A DNA stretch of 22,169 nucleotides. It comes from an uncultured Actinomycetes bacterium. GTDB lineage: Bacteria; Actinomycetota; Acidimicrobiia; Acidimicrobiales; Microtrichaceae. A model generated the notes under the pieces. It did no database searches. It saw only the letters and a program-made list of their open reading frames with translations, and was not told the DNA's origin. The translations under genes were made by a program, and so were the position numbers. The stretch covers positions 1 to 22,169 of the forward strand of contig CAJBIS010000292.1 in NCBI GenBank assembly GCA_903953195.1, read 5' to 3'. Below, one piece after another: positions 7,796 to 14,989 of this stretch (position 1 is the first letter of the stretch; every line of letters begins with the position of its first letter).

Positions 7796-8299
7796 GTGCT
7801 CGAACGCCTCCTCCCCGCACTGCTGATCGCGGCCGTCGTGGTCGTGGCGGTGATCGTGGTGCAGCGACGCTCGGCGCCGCCGACCCGACCGCAGGGCGCC
7901 CACCGGATCCCGACCGACATCGATCGGCGCGACTTCCCGCGGCCCGAGGCGCCGTGGTTGGTCGCGGTGTTCTCGTCACGCACCTGTGAGACGTGCGCCG
8001 GTGTGCTGGCTCGTGTGGCGCCGCTCGACAGCGACCAGGTGGTGGTCTGCGACGTCGAGGTGAGCGAGGCCCCGGAACTGCACGCCCGGTACGGCATCGA
8101 CTCGGTGCCGATCACGGTCATCGTCGACGTCGACGGCGTGGTCGTCGACTCGTTCGCCGGTCCGGTGTCGTCGACCCATCTGTGGGCCGCGGTGGCCGAG
8201 GCCCGCGAACCCGGGTCGACGCCCGCAGGGTGCGCCCACCCTGACGACGGCGAACACGATCACACCCACGACGAGGCCCACGACCACCGCCACGACTGA
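7796..8299 (+). CDS. membrane-anchored thioredoxin-like protein with His-rich C-terminal tail
   Basis: A 167-residue protein starting at GTG 7796, 24 bases after the DUF5719 gene. Residues about 5-22 form one hydrophobic helix, then a thioredoxin fold follows: APWLVAVFSS leading to the CETC redox motif (C64, C67), and SVPITVIV with the cis-proline at P105. The tail (residues 146-167) contains one Cys and seven His in alternating His/Asp pattern, suggesting binding of a metal such as zinc, nickel or copper. Whether the thioredoxin domain faces outside is unclear: the short N-terminus and the arginines after the helix (QRR) favour a cytoplasmic domain by the positive-inside rule. It could be a disulfide reductase or a metal-related thiol protein. 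The next gene is convergent, so it is probably last in its operon. Confidence 0.8.
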   Translation: MLERLLPALLIAAVVVVAVIVVQRRSAPPTRPQGAHRIPTDIDRRDFPRPEAPWLVAVFSSRTCETCAGVLARVAPLDSDQVVVCDVEVSEAPELHARYGIDSVPITVIVDVDGVVVDSFAGPVSSTHLWAAVAEAREPGSTPAGCAHPDDGEHDHTHDEAHDHRHD

Positions 8300-8343
8300 G
8301 CTGCTCGGGTGGTGCCCGGGATTCGTGGTGGCCGGAGGCGTCA

Positions 8344-8360
8344 GCGCCGGAGTCCGGCGC
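8344..8360. terminator. hairpin between convergent thioredoxin-like and ftsH genes
   Basis: GCGCCGG (8344-8350) and CCGGCGC (8354-8360) form a perfect 7-bp stem with an AGT triloop in the 73-base gap between the two convergent stops. There is no T-run on either side, so it would be a GC-rich, non-canonical or bidirectional terminator. Confidence 0.45.
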
Positions 8361-8372
8361 AGCGCGGCGTGG

Positions 8373-10406
8373 TCAGGAACTGCCGAGTTCGCCCGGGAGG
8401 TCCGGTCGATCCGACCGGAGCGGGTCGGGCAGGACGTTCGGGCCACCGCCCGGGGCCAGGTTCGGCGGGATCGGCGGGGGAACGGCACCCGCAGGAGGCG
8501 GGGTCGTCACGGGTGGCGGCAGCGGCTGGGGTGACGGTGCCGGCACGTCCGGCTCGGTGCCGTTGGCGACCCGGATCAGCCGGCTGACCTCGCTGCCCGA
8601 GATGGTCTCCTGCTCGAGCAGCGCCCGTGCCACCAGGTCGAGGGCGCCGCGGTTGGTGATCAACAGCTCCCGGCACCGGTCCTCGCCGACGCGGAGCAGT
8701 CGCTCGACCTCGGTGTCGATGGACCGCGCGGTCTCCTCGGAGTACTCCCGCTGATGGCCGAAGTCCTCGCCGAGGAACACCGGGCCGGACGTGCCCCAGG
8801 CTCGTGGGCCGATGTGGTCGCTCATGCCGAACTCGGTGACCATCCGCCGGGCCCGCTCGGTCGAGACCTGCAGATCGTTCGCGGCACCGGTGCTGCGGTG
8901 CTGGAAGACGAGTTCCTCGGCGACACGGCCGCCCATCGCGACGACGATGCTCTCCTCGAGGTACTCCTGGCTGTAGGAGTGCTTCTCCTCCTCGGGGAGC
9001 TGCTGGGTGACACCCAGCGCCATGCCGCGCGGGAGGATCGTCACCTTGTGCACCGGATCGGCGTGGGGGAGCAGCGCGGCACAGAGCGCGTGGCCCGCCT
9101 CGTGGTACGCCGTGATCTCCTTCTCGCGGTCCGACAGGACCATCGACTCACGGCGCTGCCCCATGAGGACCCGGTCACGGGCGTCCTCGAAGTCGTGCAT
9201 CTCGACGACCTTGCTGCCGCGTCGCACCGCGGTGAGCGCCGACTCGTTCACGAGGTTGGCCAGGTCGGCACCCGACATGCCGGGCGTGCCTCGGGCGACC
9301 AGGTCCAGGTCGACGTCGGGCGACAGCTTCTTGTGGCGGATGTGCACGGCGAGAATCGCCTTGCGATCGTCGAGTTCCGGCAGCGGCACGACGACCTGGC
9401 GGTCGAAGCGGCCGGGGCGCAGCAGCGCCGGGTCGAGGATGTCGGGCCGGTTCGTGGCCGCCATCATGACGATGCCCTCGGAGCCCTCGAAGCCGTCCAT
9501 CTCGGACAGCATCTGGTTCAGCGTCTGCTCTCGTTCGTCGTGTCCGCCGCCGAGCCCGGCACCGCGCTTGCGGCCCACCGAGTCGATCTCGTCGATGAAG
9601 ATGATCGCCCGGCCGTGCTTGCGGGCGGACTCGAACAGATCGCGCACCCGGCTGGCGCCGACGCCGACGAACATCTCCATGAAGTCCGAACCCGACACCG
9701 AGAGGAACGGCACGCCGGCCTCGCCGGCGACGGCCCGGGCGATCAGGGTCTTGCCGGTGCCCGGAGGGCCGACCAGCAGCACCCCCTTGGGGATGCGGGC
9801 ACCGATCTCGAGGAAGCGGTCGGGCTCCTTCAGGAAGTCGACCACCTCACGGATCTCACGCTTCACGCCCTCGTAGCCGGCGACGTCGGTGAACAGCGTC
9901 GCCGGTCGCTCGGTGGTGTACGTCTTGGCGCGGGACCGGCCGATCGACATGATGCCGCTCATCTGGCCCTGGGCCCGTCGGTTCATCCACACGAAGAAGC
10001 CGACGATCAGCAGGACCGGCAGCAGCAGCGGGATCAGCTGGGTGAACAGGTTCGGCGTCGGGGTGTCGAACGTCAGCTCGACCTGCTTCGCGTTCATCTC
10101 CTTGAGCAGGTCGGGCGGAGGATCGGTCGGGCCTGAGGTCGTGAAGTCCTCGTTGCTCTTGGTCGTGCCCGAGATCGTGTTGGTCGCGTTGTTCCAGTTG
10201 ACCGACTTGATGTCCCCGGCCGCCACCTTGTCGACGAAACTCGAGAACGGGATCGGCTGGCCCGTGTCGGAGGACAGGGACAGCGCGCTGATCACGGTCA
10301 GGCCGACCACGGCCACGAGGATCCAGATGAGCCACGAGGGCAGACCGTTCTCCTTGCGACCGCCCCCCTTGGTCCCCGGGGTCTGGTCGAGTTGCTCATT
10401 CGGCAT
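8373..10406 (-). CDS. ftsH: ATP-dependent zinc metalloprotease FtsH
   Basis: Membrane AAA+ protease that extracts and degrades membrane and short-lived cytosolic proteins as a hexamer. Numbered from an in-frame GTG two codons upstream (10412), two membrane helices lie at about 26-46 and 125-145 around an extracytoplasmic domain. The AAA domain has Walker A GPPGTGKT (215-222), pore loop MFVG (247-250), Walker B IFIDEID (271-277) and the second region of homology with arginine fingers R332 and R335. The protease domain has HEAGH (437-441) and the third zinc ligand D513. The last 60 residues are proline-rich, as in other actinobacterial FtsH. I chose ATG 10406 because a TAGGCT -10-like box ends 6 nt before it, consistent with a leaderless mRNA; GTG 10412 would touch that box. 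The gene is transcribed alone. Confidence 0.96.
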   Translation of the reverse strand: MPNEQLDQTPGTKGGGRKENGLPSWLIWILVAVVGLTVISALSLSSDTGQPIPFSSFVDKVAAGDIKSVNWNNATNTISGTTKSNEDFTTSGPTDPPPDLLKEMNAKQVELTFDTPTPNLFTQLIPLLLPVLLIVGFFVWMNRRAQGQMSGIMSIGRSRAKTYTTERPATLFTDVAGYEGVKREIREVVDFLKEPDRFLEIGARIPKGVLLVGPPGTGKTLIARAVAGEAGVPFLSVSGSDFMEMFVGVGASRVRDLFESARKHGRAIIFIDEIDSVGRKRGAGLGGGHDEREQTLNQMLSEMDGFEGSEGIVMMAATNRPDILDPALLRPGRFDRQVVVPLPELDDRKAILAVHIRHKKLSPDVDLDLVARGTPGMSGADLANLVNESALTAVRRGSKVVEMHDFEDARDRVLMGQRRESMVLSDREKEITAYHEAGHALCAALLPHADPVHKVTILPRGMALGVTQQLPEEEKHSYSQEYLEESIVVAMGGRVAEELVFQHRSTGAANDLQVSTERARRMVTEFGMSDHIGPRAWGTSGPVFLGEDFGHQREYSEETARSIDTEVERLLRVGEDRCRELLITNRGALDLVARALLEQETISGSEVSRLIRVANGTEPDVPAPSPQPLPPPVTTPPPAGAVPPPIPPNLAPGGGPNVLPDPLRSDRPDLPGELGSS

Positions 10407-10412
10407 CTCCAC

Positions 10413-10418
10413 AGCCTA
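10413..10418 (-). promoter_or_regulatory. -10-like box TAGGCT of ftsH
   Basis: On the minus strand TAGGCT is followed by six bases and then the ATG of ftsH, so the predicted transcription start coincides with the start codon. No -35 consensus is obvious. The GGAG directly touching the ATG is too close to act as a ribosome site. Confidence 0.5.
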
Positions 10419-10528
10419 GAAGCACTCGGCGGATTCGCCATGACGGGGCCGGGCGTCGCCACCACCGAGTCTGAACGAACGCTTCGGAACAGCGCCGTGG
10501 CATCCCTCACTCGAACCGGGTCCGGCGG

Positions 10529-10534
10529 TACGGT
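10529..10534 (+). promoter_or_regulatory. -10-like box TACGGT of the DUF3499 gene
   Basis: TACGGT is followed by seven bases and then the GTG start of the DUF3499 gene, again a leaderless arrangement. It lies in the roughly 130-base divergent region shared with ftsH. Confidence 0.5.
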
Positions 10535-10541
10535 CGGAGCC

Positions 10542-10775
10542 GTGAGCAGGAGTTGCGCCCGGCCAGGCTGCGGACGAACCGCGAGTGCGACGTTGTCGTA
10601 CGCGTACGCCGACAGCATCGTCTGGCTCGAGGACCTCGCTCCCGAGGGTCACCCGATGATCCACGACCTCTGCGAGTCCCATGCGAACGCCGTGCGCGTG
10701 CCGCGGGGCTGGGAGCTCCGGGACGAGCGTCGGCTCACCGGCGGCCAGTCGTCGTTCGACCTCATCGGCGCCTGA
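10542..10775 (+). CDS. DUF3499 family small metal-binding protein
   Basis: A 77-residue protein starting MSRSCARPGCGRTASATLSY. The CARPGC knuckle (C5, C10), then C44 and H47 in DLCESH, look like a zinc-binding set; PRGWELR follows. This pattern matches the DUF3499 family, represented in M. tuberculosis by Rv3258c, as far as I recall, which lies near phosphomannomutase and cofD. Function is unknown. The frame is open further upstream, but GTG 10542 is chosen because the family begins right before the first Cys and because of the leaderless promoter spacing. The CPBP protease gene follows after 35 bases. Confidence 0.85.
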   Translation: MSRSCARPGCGRTASATLSYAYADSIVWLEDLAPEGHPMIHDLCESHANAVRVPRGWELRDERRLTGGQSSFDLIGA

Positions 10776-10810
10776 CCCCGCCGCCCGACGACCCGACGGT
10801 CCGTCCTCCC

Positions 10811-11542
10811 GTGTCCGGTTCGCCCGATCCCGTCGATCCGGCGGCAGGCTCCGTGCCCCGCTGGGGGCTCGGCGACGTCCTGGCCGGCATTGCGCTGGCC
10901 AACCTGCTGCTCGTCGTGTCGCAGGTCGTCGCCTACTCGATCGGCGGCTGGACCGAGATGGCCCAGGTGCCGCTGTGGGCGGTGGCGCTGCTCCAGATCC
11001 CCATGTGGGTTGGCTGGATCATCGTGGTGGTGTGGGCGGCCCGCACCAAGGGAAACGGTGTGGTCGCCGACTTCGGTCTCCGCGCCCGGTGGCCGGACCT
11101 CCCGGTGGGCGTGGCGCTCGGCCTGGTGGTGCAACTGGCGGTGCTTCCGGCCATCTACTGGCCGATCCTCCGTCTCATCGGGCAGACCAACGAGGACCTG
11201 GCCCGTCCGGCGCAGGCGCTCGCGGACAAGGCCCAGGGAGCGTTCGGCTGGGTGGTGCTCACTCTCGTCGTGGTCGTCGGGGCCCCGATCGTCGAGGAGC
11301 TGTTCTACCGGGGCCTGTTGCTGCAGGCGCTCCGCAAGCGGGGGCTGGGTGATGCCGTCGCCTGCGTGATCTGCGGCGCCGTCTTCGCCGCCATGCACCT
11401 CCAGCCCCTGCAGTTCATCGGCCTGTTCGTGCTGGGCACGCTCCTGTCGTACCTGACCGTCCGGACGGGTCGCCTCGGCCCGGCGATCGCCACCCACATG
11501 GTGTTCAACGCGGTGACAGTGGCGGTACTGGCGTTCAGCTGA
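10811..11542 (+). CDS. CPBP family intramembrane metalloprotease (Rce1/Abi type)
   Basis: About 243 residues, with six to eight hydrophobic segments and all three CPBP motifs: EELFYR (E162, E163, R167), FAAMH (F192, H196) and HMVFN (H229, N233). The Glu and His residues form the intramembrane catalytic site of Rce1-like proteases. In bacteria the family is linked to processing of prenylated or secreted peptides, bacteriocin self-immunity and membrane-protein regulation; the substrate here cannot be inferred. GTG 10811 gives a short Pro/Asp-rich cytoplasmic N-terminus before the first helix; GTG 10853 is an alternative start. No strong ribosome site is seen, and 35 bases separate it from the DUF3499 gene. 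Confidence 0.9.
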   Translation: MSGSPDPVDPAAGSVPRWGLGDVLAGIALANLLLVVSQVVAYSIGGWTEMAQVPLWAVALLQIPMWVGWIIVVVWAARTKGNGVVADFGLRARWPDLPVGVALGLVVQLAVLPAIYWPILRLIGQTNEDLARPAQALADKAQGAFGWVVLTLVVVVGAPIVEELFYRGLLLQALRKRGLGDAVACVICGAVFAAMHLQPLQFIGLFVLGTLLSYLTVRTGRLGPAIATHMVFNAVTVAVLAFS

Positions 11543-11690
11543 CACGCTGGAGGTGTGCGGGCGACTCGGGCCCGACTGCTCAACACCGCCGGTTCGCTGC
11601 CGACGGGGGAGCGAACGCACCGGGGGGCCGTCGGGTTCCTCGGGTCCGGACCGGTTCGGCCCGGATGCCTGAGGAGAAGGAGACGTCGAC

Positions 11691-11894
11691 ATGGAAGCAA
11701 CTCGTTGCGAGGTGTGCGGTACCGATCTCGTCGAGATCGACCTGACGGTCGACGGTGCTGACCTGGTCATGCGCTCGTGTTCCAAGTGCGACACCCGCAC
11801 CTGGGAACGTGACGGTGATGTCATCGAACTCGACGGCATCCTCACCGACCTCAGCTCGGCGGACACCCGCTACAAGCGCTCGTTGTCCAACTGA
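11691..11894 (+). CDS. small C4 zinc-ribbon protein, function unknown
   Basis: A 67-residue protein with two CxxC knuckles, CEVC (residues 6-9) and CSKC (30-33), separated by a short beta-rich stretch, i.e. a rubredoxin-like zinc ribbon. The remainder is a polar, probably helical tail ending YKRSLSN. A good ribosome site, AAGGAGA, ends 7 nt before the ATG, unlike most neighbours, which suggests efficient translation. The 148 bases upstream hold no recognisable gene or -10 box. It may be a regulator, chaperone-like or scaffold protein; I cannot name a function. Confidence 0.75.
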   Translation: MEATRCEVCGTDLVEIDLTVDGADLVMRSCSKCDTRTWERDGDVIELDGILTDLSSADTRYKRSLSN

Positions 11895-11980
11895 GCGCAC
11901 GTCCACCCCGGGAATTCATGCCGCAGGATTCGATGTCGTGCGTCGGTTCCTGAGGCGACGCGTGGCACAGTGGTTCGGTC

Positions 11981-14900
11981 ATGGACTCTGCGTCGATCAC
12001 CGATGACCTGACCGAGCGCGACGACGAACCGGCCGACGACGGCTCCGGGGGAACGTTCGAGCACCTGATCACGGTGGACGATCCGGATCACCCGCAGCGC
12101 AATCTCACGAACATCGCGTCGTGGGTCATCGTCGGGATCACCTGCGCGGTGATCGCCGCCACCCTGCACCCGGAGTGGATCTTCCGGAACACCACGGCGA
12201 CGGGCGGCGACATGGGCGCCCACGTCTGGGGGCCGGCGTTCCTGCGGGATCACCTGCTGCCGAGCCTCCGCCTCTCCGGGTGGTCGCCCGACTGGTACGC
12301 AGGCTTCCCCGCCTACGTCTTCTACATGGTCGTCCCGTCGCTGATGATCGTGATCCTCAACGTCGGGCCGCCGCTGTGGCTCGCCCCGTTCGCCGTGGCC
12401 GCGGTCGCCTTCGGGACCTGGTGGCTCCAGCAGCGGATCACCTCGCCGGTGCTGCGAACGTTCGTGTGGATCTGCGCCGGGTTCCTGGTCGCACTCTCGA
12501 TCCCGATCCCGTACAACATCGCGTTCAAGATGGTGACGGTCTCCGGTCTGGTCGCCATGCCGCTCGCCGGCTACGCACTGGCTCGGTCGGCGAAGCTTCC
12601 GTTCCCGGGACCGCCCCTCGTCGCCATCGGCGCTGCGGTGTTCCTCTACGAGACCGGTTTCACCATCTACGGGGGCAACATCCCCTCGACGATGGCGGGG
12701 GAGTTCGCGTTCTCGATCTCGCTCACGTTCACGGTCCTGTACCTGGCCGTGCTGATCAAGGGCAGTCGGACCGGCCGTGACCGGGCGCTCGGCGCCGTGC
12801 TGTTCGCACTCGTCATCACCTGTCACCTGATCCCGGCGATCTTCGCTGCGATCGCGACCGTGGTCTACCTGTTCACCCGCCGGGAGGACCGCACCCCGTG
12901 GTGGGACCAGCACCGCGCCGGGCGCATCGTCGCCGGGTCCGCACTCGTGATCGTCGTGCTGACGCTCTGGCTCATCCCCTCGGCGTTCCCGATCGTGGGC
13001 ACGCTCGTCGTCGGAGCGCTCTTCGTCTCGTTCGATCAGCGGGTGCTCAAGTGGGCGGCCATCGTCGGGCCCGTCGGGTTCCTGGTCGCCGCCTTCTGGT
13101 TCGTTCCCTTCTACCTGAACAGCACGTACCTGAACGACATGGGCTGGGAGAAGCTCACGGAGTACAGCAAGTACCTGTGGCCCGATCCGACCGTGTTCGA
13201 CATGCCGAACCGCAACATCGTGTTCGCGCTCGCCGCGCTCGGTGTGGTGTTGTCGCTCGTGCACCGGGTGCGTCTCGGCTGGTGGCTCACGCTCACGACG
13301 GTGTCGATGGCGTGGATCTTCGTGCTCCTGCCGCAGTACCGGCTCTGGAACGCCCGCATCCTGCCGTTCTACATCCTCGGGCTGTACCTGCTCGCCGCAC
13401 TCAGCGTCGCCCTGATCGTCCGGTCGCTCGCGCTCGTCGTGGGCGACCTGCGGCGCATGGATCACGAGCCGGTCTCGGTCAGCCTCGGCGGACTCATCGC
13501 AGTGTTCCTGGTCGTGCTGATCGCGCTCGGCGGCGCCCTGCGCGCGCTGCCCGGTGGCTCGGTCGTCTCCGACCCGGCGGTCACGGGCGGCTCCACCTAC
13601 CGCTGGCTCGGCATCGACTTCCCGAAGCAGAACATCTCGGGCGGCTGGGCGCTCTACAACTACATGGGGCTCGAGCAGCGCGAGGCGTTCCCCGAGTTCG
13701 ACGGGATCATGTCGACCATGCGTGACGTCGGCGCACGCGAGGGCTGCGGACGTGCGATGTGGGAGTACGAGCCGAAGCTCGACCGCTTCGGCACGCCGAT
13801 GGCACTCATGTTGTTGCCGCACTTCACCGACGGCTGCATCGGCTCGATGGAGGGCCTCTACTTCGAGGCGTCGTCCACCACGCCGTTCCACTTCCTCACC
13901 CAGTCCGAGCTGTCGCAGCAGCCGTCGCGGGCGCAGCGTGACCTGCCCTACGGCAACTTCGACATCTCCCAGGGGGTGTCGCACCTGCAGATGATGGGCG
14001 TGAAGTACTACATGGCCACCTCGGATGCCGCCGTCACCGCCGCCCGGACCGACCCCCGGCTCACCGAGGTCGCGTCGTTCAGCTCGCCGGCACCGGCGGG
14101 CGGGGTGCAGCACAACTGGGTCGTGTTCGAGGTCGCCGACAGTCAGATCGTGGCGCCGCTGGCAAACGAGCCGGTCGTCCCCGAACAGATCGACGATCAC
14201 GTCGACGGCTGGATCTACGGCGAGCGTCCCGCCCCGGCGCAGGGTCAGGCCCAGGCGCCCAAGTCCACCGGACCGGCCGTGGCGTGGTACCTGGACCCGT
14301 TGCGTTGGGACGTGCCGCTGGCCTCATCGGGCCCGTCCTCGTGGCAGCGTGTCCCGCTGAACGATGCCGACCCACCGCGGACCCCGCTGCCGGGCGTGCA
14401 GATCGACGACATCCAGAGTGACACCAACTCGATCTCGTTCAGTGTCGATCGTGTCGGGGTGCCGGTGCTGGTCAAGGCGTCGTACTTCCCCAACTGGAAG
14501 GTGAGCGGCGCCGAGGGCCCCTACCGCGTGTCGCCCAACCAGATGGTCGTCATTCCGACCGAGCAGAACGTGACGCTGACCTACGGGAGCACCTGGATCG
14601 ACTTCCTGGCGTGGTTCCTGACGATCAGCGGACTCGTCATCGTGGGCATCCTCGCGGTCGACGACCAGCGTCGCCGCGACCTCGAGCTCGCGGGCGCCCA
14701 CGGGGGTGCCGCGGTCGCGGCCGGTTCGCAGGCCGACGGGGACTCCGACGAGGACGCCGACCGAGACGCTGACGGGGATCGTGAGCCGGCCCTCGTCGGT
14801 GCCGGCGCGAGCGATGCGGACGCGGATGCGGGGACGGACGTCGACGACAGTGACGTCGACCGCGCCGCGGACGACGACGTCGAGCGCGAAGCCGAGCGCA

Positions 14901-14989
14901 CGGCTGATCCCGTTGGTGCCGACTCCGTCGACGGCGGCGCGGACGACGCGCCAGACGACTCGTCGGACGACGGCACCGCTCCCCGGTGA
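11981..14989 (+). CDS. large polytopic membrane protein, PTPS-related/GT-C-like glycosyltransferase candidate
   Basis: 1002 residues: an acidic cytoplasmic N-terminus (about 1-42), some 12-13 hydrophobic segments (about 45-530), an extracytoplasmic region (about 530-870), a final helix (about 871-893) and an Asp-rich tail. The first external loop carries GDMGAH (76-81); GT-C enzymes typically have an Asp here, so D77 is a candidate catalytic residue. MMGVKYYMATSDA in the external region resembles YfhO/PTPS-related proteins (named after 6-pyruvoyl-tetrahydropterin synthase but multi-membrane). A likely role is transfer of a lipid-phosphate-linked sugar to an envelope acceptor. Its stop overlaps the start of a GtrA-GT2 gene that could make and flip the lipid-linked donor. 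The ATG at 11981 has no Shine-Dalgarno; CACAGT 9 nt upstream is a weak -10 candidate. Confidence 0.8.
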   Translation: MDSASITDDLTERDDEPADDGSGGTFEHLITVDDPDHPQRNLTNIASWVIVGITCAVIAATLHPEWIFRNTTATGGDMGAHVWGPAFLRDHLLPSLRLSGWSPDWYAGFPAYVFYMVVPSLMIVILNVGPPLWLAPFAVAAVAFGTWWLQQRITSPVLRTFVWICAGFLVALSIPIPYNIAFKMVTVSGLVAMPLAGYALARSAKLPFPGPPLVAIGAAVFLYETGFTIYGGNIPSTMAGEFAFSISLTFTVLYLAVLIKGSRTGRDRALGAVLFALVITCHLIPAIFAAIATVVYLFTRREDRTPWWDQHRAGRIVAGSALVIVVLTLWLIPSAFPIVGTLVVGALFVSFDQRVLKWAAIVGPVGFLVAAFWFVPFYLNSTYLNDMGWEKLTEYSKYLWPDPTVFDMPNRNIVFALAALGVVLSLVHRVRLGWWLTLTTVSMAWIFVLLPQYRLWNARILPFYILGLYLLAALSVALIVRSLALVVGDLRRMDHEPVSVSLGGLIAVFLVVLIALGGALRALPGGSVVSDPAVTGGSTYRWLGIDFPKQNISGGWALYNYMGLEQREAFPEFDGIMSTMRDVGAREGCGRAMWEYEPKLDRFGTPMALMLLPHFTDGCIGSMEGLYFEASSTTPFHFLTQSELSQQPSRAQRDLPYGNFDISQGVSHLQMMGVKYYMATSDAAVTAARTDPRLTEVASFSSPAPAGGVQHNWVVFEVADSQIVAPLANEPVVPEQIDDHVDGWIYGERPAPAQGQAQAPKSTGPAVAWYLDPLRWDVPLASSGPSSWQRVPLNDADPPRTPLPGVQIDDIQSDTNSISFSVDRVGVPVLVKASYFPNWKVSGAEGPYRVSPNQMVVIPTEQNVTLTYGSTWIDFLAWFLTISGLVIVGILAVDDQRRRDLELAGAHGGAAVAAGSQADGDSDEDADRDADGDREPALVGAGASDADADAGTDVDDSDVDRAADDDVEREAERTADPVGADSVDGGADDAPDDSSDDGTAPR

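Noticed and set aside
11870..14200. A 776-codon antisense frame opposite the GT-C-like protein
   Set aside because: Low-complexity His/Arg/Asp-rich translation and no recognisable motif; a GC-driven shadow of the sense gene.
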